A DNA stretch of 64,000 nt from JADLBR01 sp020847615 (GTDB taxonomy: Bacteria > Verrucomicrobiota > Verrucomicrobiia > JADLBR01), in the NCBI GenBank assembly GCA_026646655.1, contig JAPKHT010000004.1, forward strand, positions 1-64,000, in the 5' to 3' direction. Made by a program: the position numbers and the translations under genes. The notes beneath the pieces were generated by a model. That model saw nothing but the letters and a program-made list of their open reading frames with translations, made no database searches and was not told where the DNA came from. Shown one piece after another: positions 9,341-18,167 of this stretch. The stretch's first letter is position 1. Each line of letters begins with the position of its first letter.

Positions 9341-10741
9341 ATGAAGAACCTCACCGCGCCCCTCCTGCTGGTCCTCCCCACCCTCCTGGCCGCCGAACCG
9401 CCGCCAAAACCCAACATGGTGGTTATCATCGCCGATGACCTCGGCTACGCGGACGTCGGCTTCAACGGCGGCAAAGAGATCGCCACGCCCCGGATCGACG
9501 GCATCGCCTCCTCCGGCGCCCGCCTCGCGCAGTTTTACGTTCAACCGCTCTGCTCGCCCACCCGCGCCGCCTTCCTGACCGGCCGCTACCCCATGCGCTA
9601 CGGCCTCCAGGTCGGCGTCATCCGCCCCTGGGAGAATCGCGGCCTGCCCCTGGAGGAGCGCACGCTCCCCGCCGCCCTGAAGGCCGTCGGCTACCAGACC
9701 GCCATCGTCGGCAAATGGCACCTGGGCCATAACCAGCCCGCCTTCCTCCCCACCCGGCGCGGCTTCGATCACCAATACGGCCACTACTGCGGCGCCATCG
9801 ACTACTTCACCCACGACCGCGACGGCGGTTTCGATTGGCACCGCGACGACCGCGCCTGCCGCGACGAGGGCTACAGCACCCACCTCATCGCCAAGGAGGC
9901 ATGCCGCATCATCCGCGAGCGCGACAAAACCAAACCCCTGTTCCTCTACGTGCCGTTCAACGCCGTCCACTCGCCACATCAGGTCCCCGACAGCTACAAG
10001 AAACCCTACGCCACCCTCAACGAGCCGCGGCGGTCGTACGCCGGCATGCTCGCCGCCATGGACGAGGCCATCGGACAGATCCTCGACGCCCTCGATGCCG
10101 AAGGCCTCCGCAAGGACACCCTCATCCTCTTCTCCAGCGACAACGGCGGGCCCAGTCCCGGCAAGGTCACCGACAACGGCCCCCTCCGCGCCGGCAAGGG
10201 CACCCTCTACGAGGGCGGCGCCAGGGTCTGCGCCTGCGCCTCCTGGCCCGGCAAGATCCCGCCCGGTATCACCGTCGACCAACCCTTCCACATCGTGGAT
10301 TGGTACCCCACCCTCCTCCGCCTCGCGGGAGCGCCCATCGAGCAACCGCTTCCGCCCGACGGCCACGACATCTGGCCCGCGCTCGCCTCCGGCGCACCCT
10401 CGCCCAGAACGGAAACCCTGATCAATTGCAAACCCGACTCCGGCGCCATCCGCATCGGCGACTGGAAACTCGTCCTGAACGGCGGGCGCTCGTCGGACGA
10501 AACCGCCGAATCCGCCCCCAAGAAAACCAAGCGCGGCAAGAGGGCCGCCCCAAAAGACTCCGTCGAACTTTTCAATCTCGCGGAGGACATCGGCGAGAAA
10601 ACCAACCGCGCCGCCGAGTTGCCCGACAAAGTCCAGGAACTCCGCGCCCGCTACGAGGGCCTCGCCGCCCAGGCTGTCGCGCCGGCCAACACACCCGCGG
10701 CCCCGGGCTTCAAAAGCCCCGCGGTGTGGGGCGAACCCTGA
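9341..10741 (+). CDS. Secreted type I (formylglycine) sulfatase
   Basis: 466 residues with a signal peptide (MKNLTAPLLLVLPTLLAAEP). NMVVIIADDLGYADVGFNGG supplies the metal-binding Asp pair. The catalytic signature CSPTRAAFLTGRYPMRYG puts the Cys that becomes formylglycine at residue 71, followed by TAIVGKWHLGH and LFSSDNGGPS. It should hydrolyse a sulfate ester, probably on a polysaccharide; the substrate cannot be read from sequence. Activation needs a formylglycine-generating enzyme, which is not in the window. The C-terminus has a basic patch (KKTKRGKRAA). It is divergent from the DUF1549 operon across 178 bp. Confidence 0.92.
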   Translation: MKNLTAPLLLVLPTLLAAEPPPKPNMVVIIADDLGYADVGFNGGKEIATPRIDGIASSGARLAQFYVQPLCSPTRAAFLTGRYPMRYGLQVGVIRPWENRGLPLEERTLPAALKAVGYQTAIVGKWHLGHNQPAFLPTRRGFDHQYGHYCGAIDYFTHDRDGGFDWHRDDRACRDEGYSTHLIAKEACRIIRERDKTKPLFLYVPFNAVHSPHQVPDSYKKPYATLNEPRRSYAGMLAAMDEAIGQILDALDAEGLRKDTLILFSSDNGGPSPGKVTDNGPLRAGKGTLYEGGARVCACASWPGKIPPGITVDQPFHIVDWYPTLLRLAGAPIEQPLPPDGHDIWPALASGAPSPRTETLINCKPDSGAIRIGDWKLVLNGGRSSDETAESAPKKTKRGKRAAPKDSVELFNLAEDIGEKTNRAAELPDKVQELRARYEGLAAQAVAPANTPAAPGFKSPAVWGEP

Positions 10742-10772
10742 CCGGGAAATCCCGCATCCCAGCGCGAATCCC

Positions 10773-10841
10773 GTAGCCGAACGCGCGAGCGTTTGGCCCG
10801 CCCCACCGGTTCCGCCCACGACGCGCTGGCGCGCCGACTAC
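10773..10841. repeat. Palindromic repeat, family A copy 1
   Basis: It starts GTAGCCGAACGCG, contains the AACGC/GCGTT stem, then a second stem around CGCGCTGGCGCG, and closes with CGACTAC, a one-mismatch complement of the left arm. It sits between two convergent genes, and its right end overlaps the stop codon of the Gfo/Idh/MocA gene. Confidence 0.65.
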
Positions 10842-12259
10842 CCCGCGAGATACTGCGCCGGGAACTTCCAGGGATCCCGGTACTTCGGGATCGCCATCCT
10901 GGCCGCCTCGTCGTCGCCCACGATCTTCTCCGTCTCGGGATCGAAGCGTATCGTGCGCCCCAATTTCAGGGAGAGGAGGCTCAGCACCACCGGCACGTCC
11001 ACGCGCAAATGATACGTGATCGGGCTGCAGCTCGGCTGAGTCCGCGCCTTCACGCAATCCACCCACTCGATCTCGTGCCCCGGCGACGGCGGGATCTTTT
11101 CCGCCACCGGCTTCAGCTCGGCTCCGATGTACAATAGCCGCGCCCCTTTATCGGTAGCCGCTTTCTTGCGCTCCACCACCTCCGGCAAAATCACATCCTT
11201 GAGCGCGTCGCCCTCGGGGATGATGCGATGCTCCCCGTAATTCGCGTACATCGTCCCGTTGACACCGTGGAAATAGATCCCCAGCCGGCGCTTCGGAACC
11301 GGGTTGCCATGGAGATCGAACCCGTAGCTGTTCGTCAACGACGACATCCACGTCATCGTCATGTTCGGGTACCGCCACAGGACCTCGTGGTGGTCGTACG
11401 CGTCCCCGTCATCCTTCAGCACAAAACGCCCGCCCGCGCTGCTGACCTCCGTCGGATACTTTAGGTCCATGGCCCAGATCGGCAGGTCGATGATGTGGGC
11501 CGCCATGTTCGGGGTCCATCCGCCGCTGTAGTCCATCCACGAGCCGTGCTCGTACGAACCCTTGGCCAGGATCGCGTGGTACGGGCGCAGCGGCGCGGGA
11601 CCACACCAGAAATCCCAGTCGAAGCCCTCGGGCGGCTTGACGTCCGGATCGTGCCCCACGCCGCCCTCGCCCTGGTTCATCACGTTGAAGGTGCGCACCA
11701 CCCCGATCTTGCCCAGGTACCCCGCGCGGATCAGCTCCACCACCCGCCGATAATTCTCGGACGCGTGGATCTGCGTGCCGACCTGGCAGATCCGCCCGTG
11801 CCTCTTGACCGCGTTGCGCACCGCCAGGCTCTCGCCCAGGTGGAGCGTCATCGGTTTCTGGAGGTACAGGTCCTTGCCCGCCTCGCACGCCATGATCGCC
11901 ATCAGCGCGTGCCAGTGCGGCGGCGTCGCGATGATCACCGCGTCGACGTCCTTCCGCGCGAGCACCTCCCGGAAATCCGTGTGCACCTTGCACGTGTCCT
12001 TGTGCGCCTCGGCCACCTCCTCGGCCCGCCTCCGGTACACATCGCACGCCCCCACCACCACCACGTCCGGGTGCGCCGCCGCATTCTTGAGATTGCTCCG
12101 ACCCATGTTGTTGCATCCGATCAGCGCCAGCTGGATCTTGCCGTTGGCCCCCGCCTTCCCCTCCGCCCCGTAGGACCCGGACGCCAGTATCCCCGGGACC
12201 GCCAGCCCCGCCGCCGCACCGATAAACCCACGTCGCGATACCGTTAATGGCTCTTGCAT
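10838..12259 (-). CDS. Tat-exported Gfo/Idh/MocA family oxidoreductase
   Basis: 473 residues from the ATG at 12259, which puts the Tat signal VSRRGFIGAAAGLAVPG at residues 7-23. The NAD-binding Rossmann fold follows: IQLALIGCNNMGRSN, VVVVGACDV, then the family EKP-like motif as YLQKPMTLHLGES. The C-terminal half has GSWMDYSGGWTPNMAAHIID and other dehydrogenase-like stretches. Relatives act on sugars or inositols, and secreted versions are abundant in PVC bacteria. The substrate is unknown. A longer frame to 12334 is rejected because it would bury the signal and run towards the divergent gene. Confidence 0.88.
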   Translation of the reverse strand: MQEPLTVSRRGFIGAAAGLAVPGILASGSYGAEGKAGANGKIQLALIGCNNMGRSNLKNAAAHPDVVVVGACDVYRRRAEEVAEAHKDTCKVHTDFREVLARKDVDAVIIATPPHWHALMAIMACEAGKDLYLQKPMTLHLGESLAVRNAVKRHGRICQVGTQIHASENYRRVVELIRAGYLGKIGVVRTFNVMNQGEGGVGHDPDVKPPEGFDWDFWCGPAPLRPYHAILAKGSYEHGSWMDYSGGWTPNMAAHIIDLPIWAMDLKYPTEVSSAGGRFVLKDDGDAYDHHEVLWRYPNMTMTWMSSLTNSYGFDLHGNPVPKRRLGIYFHGVNGTMYANYGEHRIIPEGDALKDVILPEVVERKKAATDKGARLLYIGAELKPVAEKIPPSPGHEIEWVDCVKARTQPSCSPITYHLRVDVPVVLSLLSLKLGRTIRFDPETEKIVGDDEAARMAIPKYRDPWKFPAQYLAG

Positions 12260-12339
12260 AATTCCATATTCTGGACACGGCCCGCACCCGTGTCCACAGA
12301 AACGTTTGGCGCGCGCCCCTCCCGATGCCACCATGACCG

Positions 12340-13767
12340 ATGATGTCCGCCCGCGCGCGCTTCGTGCTACTGGTCGCCGCCTACATGGCCGCGCACGTCT
12401 GGCTCCGCGTGGCGTCGTCCCCGACGCTCGACCTCGACGAGGCCGAGCAGGTCGTGCTCTCCCAGTGCATCCGGCCCGGCTACGGCACCCAGGCGCCGCT
12501 GTTCACCTGGATGCAGACGTGCCTCATCCGTGTCTTTGGGCCAACAGTCTTTCCACTCGCCCTGCTCAAATCCCTGCTGCTCGCCGCGATATTCGCCGCC
12601 GCATACGGGATCGCCGGGCACCTCTTTCCCGAGCCACGCCGCGCGCCCGCGGCCGCCTCCCTGTTCCTGCTTCCGTATCTGGTCTACCAATCACTCCGCG
12701 ACTCCTCCCACTCCATCATCCTGACGCTGGCATCCGCCCTATCCCTCTGGATGATCCTCCGGCTCGCCGTCCGCCGGGACACCGCCGGCTACGTGGGCCT
12801 GGGCCTGTGCGTCGCCGCCGGTTGCCTCAGCAAGTATAACTTCGCCCTGTTCCTGATACCGGCCGCCGTGGCGACGCTCGCGGTGCCGGGCTTTCGCGGC
12901 ATCGCGTTCGACCCGCGCATCCTGATCGCCGCGGCCATCGCCCTCGCCCTCTGCGCGCCGCACGCCCTCTGGCTCTCGGGGCACTTCGATGCGGCCACCG
13001 CGGAGTCCATCGAGAAACTGAAGGCCAAGGACCTCTCGGCCCTGCGGAGCCTAGCCAAATTGGCCGAATGCCTCGTCCGTTTCTCGGCCGTGGCCCTGGC
13101 CGCGTGCACGATCGCCTTTCCGCGCATCTGGCTGGCGGCATCCGCAGGCGACCGGCGCCCGCCGTCCCGGTGGTTCGCCTGGTTCCTCGGTTCGGGCCTC
13201 GCCGGACTCGGCACCATGATGGTCGCCACCGGCGCGACAGACCTGTCCGAACGATGGCTCCTGCCGCTTCTCTTCTGCCTGCCGATCGCCCTGTATCTCC
13301 GAGCCGAAGAGCCGTCCTCGGCCGCCGAGCGCCGATTCGCCTGGTGCATCGGCATCGCCGCGGTCGCCGCCCCCATCGCCCTCGCCGCCCACATCGCGTT
13401 CGGGCCCGCCCTCGGCCACCCCATCCGCAAGAGCATCGACTTCTCGCCCATCCGCGCCGCCCGCGACATCGGCCCACCCCCGCGAACCATCCTCGCGCAA
13501 AACCTCTTCCTCGGCGGCAACCTCAAACGGCTCTACCCGCGCGCCTCCGTCCATGTGCCCGGGCAGTTCTCCCCGCCCGGGGCAATCCACGGCCCAACCT
13601 GGATCGTCTGGCAATCGAGAAGCTCCGGATTTCGCCGAGCGGTCGCCGCCGTCACCGGCGTGCCGTGGGATCGGTTGCGGCCCGAGACCATGGAACTTCC
13701 CCATCTCCATGCCGAAGGAACGAACGCCCTGCGCGTCTCCATCGCGACACTTCCCCAAACACCCTGA
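12340..13767 (+). CDS. Polytopic membrane glycosyltransferase, GT39/ArnT-like
   Basis: 475 residues with many hydrophobic helices (VLLVAAYMAAHVWLRVA, SLLLAAIFAAAYGIAGHLF, ILIAAAIALALCAPHALWL, among others). The first periplasmic loop holds LDLDEAEQVVLSQ; the acidic D-E there fits the catalytic position of GT-C enzymes such as ArnT and PMT. It probably transfers a sugar from a polyprenyl-phosphate donor to an envelope acceptor; donor and acceptor are not predictable. Start chosen as the first of two consecutive ATGs, 80 bp from the divergent oxidoreductase start. The C-terminal ~100 residues are soluble. Confidence 0.78.
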   Translation: MMSARARFVLLVAAYMAAHVWLRVASSPTLDLDEAEQVVLSQCIRPGYGTQAPLFTWMQTCLIRVFGPTVFPLALLKSLLLAAIFAAAYGIAGHLFPEPRRAPAAASLFLLPYLVYQSLRDSSHSIILTLASALSLWMILRLAVRRDTAGYVGLGLCVAAGCLSKYNFALFLIPAAVATLAVPGFRGIAFDPRILIAAAIALALCAPHALWLSGHFDAATAESIEKLKAKDLSALRSLAKLAECLVRFSAVALAACTIAFPRIWLAASAGDRRPPSRWFAWFLGSGLAGLGTMMVATGATDLSERWLLPLLFCLPIALYLRAEEPSSAAERRFAWCIGIAAVAAPIALAAHIAFGPALGHPIRKSIDFSPIRAARDIGPPPRTILAQNLFLGGNLKRLYPRASVHVPGQFSPPGAIHGPTWIVWQSRSSGFRRAVAAVTGVPWDRLRPETMELPHLHAEGTNALRVSIATLPQTP

Positions 13768-13792
13768 CTTGAAAATAGCCGCAGCGCATCCC

Positions 13793-13843
13793 GTAGCCGA
13801 ACGCGTGAGCGTTTGGCCGCCAAGGCCTCACGGCCTCGGCTAC
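13793..13843. repeat. Palindromic repeat, family A copy 2
   Basis: Outer arms GTAGCCG and CGGCTAC are perfect complements. Between them lie two hairpins, AACGC-GTGA-GCGTT and AGGCC-TCAC-GGCCT, predicting a three-way junction. A further 8-bp stem, GTGCCCCG/CGGGGCAC, follows at 13860-13879. Confidence 0.75.
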
Positions 13844-13913
13844 ATTTTCTGACCCGGTGGTGCCCCGTCTGCGGGGCACGGGTTCTAGCTCGAAGATTGC
13901 CGCATCGCCCCCA

Positions 13914-13965
13914 GTAGCCGAACGCGCGAGCGTTTGATCGCCGCTCGCCTGAGGCGCACGGCTGC
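13914..13965. repeat. Palindromic repeat, family A copy 3
   Basis: GTAGCCGAACGCGCGAGCGT opens the element. A second stem CGCC-TGA-GGCG follows, and CGGCTGC closes it against the left arm with a G:U-type pair. It is about 70 bp downstream of copy 2 in the same orientation. Confidence 0.7.
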
Positions 13966-14022
13966 GTTTTCGGCTCCTGCAACCGGGCGCCCGCGCGCGG
14001 GATCGAGCGATGTATGCGGATG

Positions 14023-14083
14023 CCGCCTGAAGGCGGCACTACGAGCCCAAAGCCGCGGGAACGTTCGCAGTGCTGCCTTCGGC
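14023..14083. repeat. Palindromic repeat, family B copy 1
   Basis: The left arm contains GCCTGAAGGCGGCACTACGA and the right arm TCGCAGTGCTGCCTTCGGC, around a ~20 bp centre beginning GCCCAAAG. The right arm has diverged slightly compared with copy 2 at 20678. Confidence 0.7.
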
Positions 14084-14122
14084 CCACCCGAAGTGCCACT
14101 GGCAGGGCTGACTCGAACATTC

Positions 14123-14198
14123 GTAGCCACGGTCGCCAGACCGTGGACCCGCGGGCGGATCTAACCATCTCCGGCAGCCGCCGGACCAGATGGGCTAC
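14123..14198. repeat. Divergent family A-like repeat
   Basis: Arms GTAGCC and GGCTAC enclose a perfect CCACGGTC-gcca-GACCGTGG hairpin and a second CCGGC/GCCGG stem. The flank ACATTTTCATCCCCCGGTGG resembles the flank of family A copy 2. The internal sequence differs while the architecture is kept. Confidence 0.6.
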
Positions 14199-14322
14199 AT
14201 TTTCATCCCCCGGTGGTGCGCCGCGCGCGGGGCGCGATGTCTGACCACGGCGCAAGAGAATCGCCTTGTCCCGACACCCGCCCTCCTTTTGGCTAGGTTG
14301 CAGCGCCCAATAAGGAGCTCCC

Positions 14323-15804
14323 ATGGAACGGCATGCCCGGACCCTAACGCCATTCTTCCTGGCCCTGACCCTCGCCATCCTCGCGCTCGCGTCCCACGCG
14401 GCGACCCCGCCCCCAAAGAACATCATCTTCATCCTGAGCGACGACCACCGCTGGGACTGGCTCGGCTTCATGCCCGAGGCCCCCGACTTCCTCGAGACAC
14501 CCAACCTCGATCGCCTCGCCCGCGAGGGAGCCCACCTCCGCAACGCGTTTGTCAGCACGTCGCTCTGCTCCCCCAGCCGCGCCTCGATCCTCACCGGACA
14601 GTACATGCACCACCACGGCGTCGTGGACAACCAGCGCCCCGAACCCTCGGCCATCAGGTTCTTCCCCGAATACCTGCGGGCCCGGGGGATCGAGACGGCG
14701 TTCGTCGGCAAGTGGCACATGGGCCACGACAGCGACGAGCCCAGAAAGGGCTTCGGGCACTGGGCCGGATTCCGCGGTCAGGGCGACTACGCCGACCCGA
14801 CCGTCAACATCAATGGCGCGCGCAGGCAGTTCAAGGGATACAGCACCGACGTGCTGACCGACATCGCCCTCGACTGGTTGCGCGCCCGCGCCGGGAAGCC
14901 CGCCTTCCTGTACCTTTCGTTCAAGGCGCCCCATTTCCCCTTCGAGCCCGCCCCTCGCCACCGCGGACGATACGATCGCGCCCCCGTTCGCAGACCGCCC
15001 ACCATGGCGAACACCGAGGACAATTACGAGGGCCAGCCCCGCTGGATGCGCGAGCGCCGCTACGGCATACACGGCGTCGATCACATGGAGACGGGGCCTT
15101 TCGATAACGACCCCGTCCCCTCGTTCGATGATCTCTTCAGGCGCTACAGCGAGGCCGTGCATGGAATCGACGAGAATGTCGGGCGAATACTCAAACACAT
15201 CGACGGGGCCGATGCCGGTCACTCCACCCTCATCCTCTACATGGGCGACAACGGATTCGCACTGGGGGAGCACGGGTTCTATGACAAGCGCGACGCCTAC
15301 GAGACCAGCATCCGCGTCCCCATGATCGCCTGGGCCCCCGGGCGTATCCCGCCCGCCGGCGTCGTCACGGGTCTGGTCCAGAACATCGACGTCGCCCCGA
15401 CCATCCTCGACGCGGCCGGAGCCGCCTCACCCACAGATTCCCCGGCCATGGACGGGCGCTCCTTCTGGCCTCTGCTGCAGGGCCACCCGATACCGTGGCG
15501 CGATCACATCCTGTACGAGTACTATTGGGAGTGGAACTTCCCCGCCACGCCCACCACCTTCGCCATCCGGACCGACCGCTGGAAGTACATCCACCACCAC
15601 GGCATCTGGGACCGAGACGCGTGCTACGATCTCCAGACGGATCCCTCCGAACGCCACAACCTCGTCGCCATCCCCCACTACCAGAGCCAGGTCGCCTCCC
15701 TGCGCGCCCGCCTCTTCGACGCGCTCGAGGCGTCCGGAGGCCTCACCTTGCCCATCTTCCGACCCGCCGGCGAACCCATCCATGACCGCAAGCTCCCACG
15801 CTGA
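14323..15804 (+). CDS. Secreted type I sulfatase
   Basis: 493 residues with a signal peptide (MERHARTLTPFFLALTLAIL to SHAA). KNIIFILSDDHRWDWLGF supplies metal ligands. The signature CSPSRASILTGQYMHHHGV puts the formylglycine Cys at residue 82; the Ser variant (CxPSR) is common in the family. FVGKWHMGHD and ILYMGDNGFALGEHGFYDK follow. It resembles iduronate- or choline-sulfatase-type members (tail with RTDRWKYIHHHG), but the substrate is not determinable. AAGGAG precedes the ATG. It differs clearly from the sulfatase at 9341, so they are not recent duplicates. Confidence 0.92.
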   Translation: MERHARTLTPFFLALTLAILALASHAATPPPKNIIFILSDDHRWDWLGFMPEAPDFLETPNLDRLAREGAHLRNAFVSTSLCSPSRASILTGQYMHHHGVVDNQRPEPSAIRFFPEYLRARGIETAFVGKWHMGHDSDEPRKGFGHWAGFRGQGDYADPTVNINGARRQFKGYSTDVLTDIALDWLRARAGKPAFLYLSFKAPHFPFEPAPRHRGRYDRAPVRRPPTMANTEDNYEGQPRWMRERRYGIHGVDHMETGPFDNDPVPSFDDLFRRYSEAVHGIDENVGRILKHIDGADAGHSTLILYMGDNGFALGEHGFYDKRDAYETSIRVPMIAWAPGRIPPAGVVTGLVQNIDVAPTILDAAGAASPTDSPAMDGRSFWPLLQGHPIPWRDHILYEYYWEWNFPATPTTFAIRTDRWKYIHHHGIWDRDACYDLQTDPSERHNLVAIPHYQSQVASLRARLFDALEASGGLTLPIFRPAGEPIHDRKLPR

Positions 15805-15921
15805 ACCCGGCCATCTGCCACCCTTGCAACATCTCCACTTCGCGCTCAGATTTACCGCGGTTTTGAAATTGCCCCCCGACCGCCACCCGATGCCGCCCCC
15901 GCGAGACCCGCATTTGGACCG

Positions 15922-16890
15922 ATGCCCCCGAGCCTGAAATTCCCCTATACCCCGAACAGCGCCATTCGCGACCCGGCGCGACAGGCCGCCATCTCCGCCG
16001 CCATCTACATCGTCTTCTGCGTCGCCTACATTCTCGTCTCCGGATGGATCGCCGCCGCCATCGCCACATCCACCGAAGACCTCCAGCGCATCGAGGCGAT
16101 CAAGGGCACGGCCTTCATCGTTGTCACCGGCCTCCTCTTCTTCGTCATCATCTACGCCCACCTCAAGCGCATCCGCGCCAGCGAGGCCCAGATCCTCGCC
16201 CAGGAGCAGTCCCTCCTCCGCAACCAGCGGCGCTCCATCGCCGCCATGTCGGCCGCGTCGATCGCGCACGATCTCAATAACCTCCTCCTGTCTCTCTCCG
16301 GACTCGTCGATGAGCTCAGGAATCACGAGAAACCCGACCCCTTCCTCGTCACCCTCCGCAAGGACATCGAGATCGGCATCGACAAAGTCCTCCACCTCAC
16401 CGCCCGCGTCGCCTCCGCCGCCAGGGACGTCCTGCCCGAGGAGCGCGCGCACACCGACCTCGCCTCCCTCGCGGGCCAAATCATCGCCCTCTCCCGCAAA
16501 CACCCCGACGTCAAGCACTGCTCCATCCTCGTCCCGGAGCAGGCCTGCATCAGCGCCACCATCAATCCCACCCTCTTCGAGGAGGCCCTCCTCAACCTCA
16601 TTCTCAACGCCGCCCAGGCCGCCGGCGAGGGCGGCACCATCGAGGTCCGCATCACCGAAGATAATGGCCGCGCCATCGTCGAGGTCCACGACACCGGCCC
16701 CGGCGTCCCAGAGGAGATCCGGGGCCGCATCTTCGACCCCTGCTTCACCACCAAGCCGCGCGGCACCGGCGTCGGCCTCCTCGCCGTGAAGACGTTCGTC
16801 GCCTCCCACGGCGGCGATGTCCAGGTCGGTGAGTCCTCCTGGGGCGGCGCCCTCTTCCGCCTTCGGTTCCCCCTCAAACCGCCGAAATAA
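15922..16890 (+). CDS. Membrane sensor histidine kinase
   Basis: 322 residues. Two transmembrane segments (AAISAAIYIVFCVAYILVSGW, ~22-42, and FIVVTGLLFFVIIYAHL, ~66-82) flank a short ~23-residue loop, so there is no sizeable external sensor domain. The phospho-acceptor site is ASIAHDLNNLLLSLSG. The ATPase domain has the N box NLILNAAQAAGEGG, the G1 box VHDTGPGVPEEI, an F box DPCFTTK and the G2 box GTGVGLLAV. The HDLNNLL motif is typical of the HisKA class seen in hybrid kinases. No response regulator is adjacent, so the partner is unknown. Confidence 0.88.
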   Translation: MPPSLKFPYTPNSAIRDPARQAAISAAIYIVFCVAYILVSGWIAAAIATSTEDLQRIEAIKGTAFIVVTGLLFFVIIYAHLKRIRASEAQILAQEQSLLRNQRRSIAAMSAASIAHDLNNLLLSLSGLVDELRNHEKPDPFLVTLRKDIEIGIDKVLHLTARVASAARDVLPEERAHTDLASLAGQIIALSRKHPDVKHCSILVPEQACISATINPTLFEEALLNLILNAAQAAGEGGTIEVRITEDNGRAIVEVHDTGPGVPEEIRGRIFDPCFTTKPRGTGVGLLAVKTFVASHGGDVQVGESSWGGALFRLRFPLKPPK

Positions 16891-17033
16891 CCGTTCGATA
16901 GCCAGTGCCTCACGAGCGTCCCCTCACCGGGACTCAATGGGGTCGGCGGCCACGCGTTCCAGATCCCATCCGCGGCAGGACGGGACATCACCAACGCAAA
17001 AAAGATCCGCCCAGATAAGCAAAGAAAGCGACT

Positions 17034-17118
17034 TGCCCGAGGCGGGACTCGAACCCGCACGCCAGTTTCCCGGCAAGGGATTTTAAGTCCCTTGTGTCTG
17101 CCATTCCACCACTCGGGC
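17034..17118 (-). tRNA. tRNA-Leu (UAA anticodon)
   Basis: On the minus strand the acceptor stem GCCCGAG pairs with CTCGGGC, followed by discriminator A. The anticodon stem AAGGGA/TCCCTT encloses TAA, a long variable arm follows (class II tRNA), and the T arm reads GCGGGTTCGAGTCCCGC. CCA is not encoded. Confidence 0.95.
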
Positions 17119-17126
17119 GATGGGCC

Positions 17127-17155
17127 AATATGGGACAGTTGCGCTTCAACCACAA
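17127..17155 (-). promoter_or_regulatory. Candidate promoter of tRNA-Leu
   Basis: On the minus strand TTGTGG (17150-17155) and CATATT (17127-17132) are 17 bp apart, just upstream of the tRNA 5' end at 17118. The boxes match sigma70 moderately. Confidence 0.4.
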
Positions 17156-17603
17156 GGCTGCCCCTTTCGCGAGACTATCGAGGCGGTCCATCTATCACCG
17201 ATCTCATGCTGAGGCACCTGCCCGTCCACGGAATTCCGCTCCGGCAGGTCTGCCCCGCGAACGCGAGTTTTGCGATGTGGCTACACCTCGCGAAACGAAC
17301 GACCCGTAGCCCCTTGGCGCACCCATTCCTGTTCCCGGGGCTCTACCCCGCGGGCGGCGAGACGGACGAAGACTGAACTGCGGCAACGCCGGGCACGGCC
17401 CCCTTTTCCGCTACAAACCGCGTTCTGGGCGACCCGCGCGCACATCTTCCTTTGCACCAATCACTTTCGTACGACAAATCGCTGCCCACACGGCCCCACT
17501 CGCCCACTTTGGGGGGTGGGTTAAGATTGCGATTTTGAAACAACAAATTTTCATTTCCGTGCTTGCCGTCACTCGAATTCATGCAAGAATCCCGGCCTGC
17601 AAT
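17156..17603. other. Intergenic region without recognised gene
   Basis: About 450 bp between the tRNA-Leu promoter and the FHA gene. Short frames here have no family features. The last ~90 bp are AT-richer and may hold the promoter of the FHA gene. Confidence 0.6.
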
Positions 17604-18125
17604 ATGGCCACCAAGAGTTCTGAGGCGGGTGCGGCGGTCTTGGATCCCAGCGCCGTCGTCGTCTGCCTGAGGGGCACTGGCCAAGGGTTCCACGGCCAAG
17701 TTTTCGTGCTCCCGCCCACGGGCGGCAAGGTGGGCCGGATGCCGGACTGTGCGATCCTGATCAATCACCCCACCATCTCTCGATACCATTGCGAGATCGA
17801 GATCGCCCCGGCCGGGGTGAGGATGCGCGACCTGGGTTCCATCAATGGCACCTGGGTCAACGGCATCATGGGCATCGAATCGTGGCTCCATCAGGGGGAC
17901 ATCCTCCGCATCGGCGAGGTCAATTTCGTCGTCGAGATCAAGGCGAGGGCCGACGCGCACGCACCGCACGCGTTCTTCCCGCCCGCGCCCGCGGAAACCG
18001 TGACCACGCGCCTGATGGGCGTCGGCGACGGCAAGGCCCAACCGATCAAATACGAGAACCTGAGGCGCGAACGCGGCACGCAGCGCAACCGCCTCTCGGA
18101 TCTCTTCCGGGGGCGCATCATCTAA
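17604..18125 (+). CDS. FHA-domain protein
   Basis: 173 residues. The forkhead-associated fold spans ~25-110: GKVGRMPDCAILINHPTISR carries the conserved GR and the S-R/H phosphothreonine-binding positions, YHCEIEI follows, and DLGSINGTWVNG supplies the N-G-T/S motif. The C-terminal ~60 residues are basic and probably disordered. FHA domains bind phosphothreonine peptides, so it probably acts with a Ser/Thr kinase; none is adjacent. It precedes the HerA-like ATPase by 42 bp on the same strand, suggesting co-transcription. The ATG at 17604 is chosen because the upstream extension is atypical in composition. Confidence 0.85.
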   Translation: MATKSSEAGAAVLDPSAVVVCLRGTGQGFHGQVFVLPPTGGKVGRMPDCAILINHPTISRYHCEIEIAPAGVRMRDLGSINGTWVNGIMGIESWLHQGDILRIGEVNFVVEIKARADAHAPHAFFPPAPAETVTTRLMGVGDGKAQPIKYENLRRERGTQRNRLSDLFRGRII

Positions 18126-18167
18126 AAAGCAGTTGCGCGGCGTGCTCCCGGCGCAATCATTCCGGGC

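Larger units (their letters stand above)
13768..14322. other. Intergenic region made almost entirely of palindromic repeats
   Basis: This 555-bp gap between the glycosyltransferase and the second sulfatase contains three family A-type elements, one family B element and single hairpins. I see no convincing gene. An AAGGAG ribosome-binding site for the sulfatase lies at its right end. Confidence 0.8.

Noticed and set aside
13768..14322. The repeat block as a CRISPR array
   Set aside because: Repeats are not evenly spaced, differ in sequence and are self-complementary with no uniform spacers; no cas genes are present.
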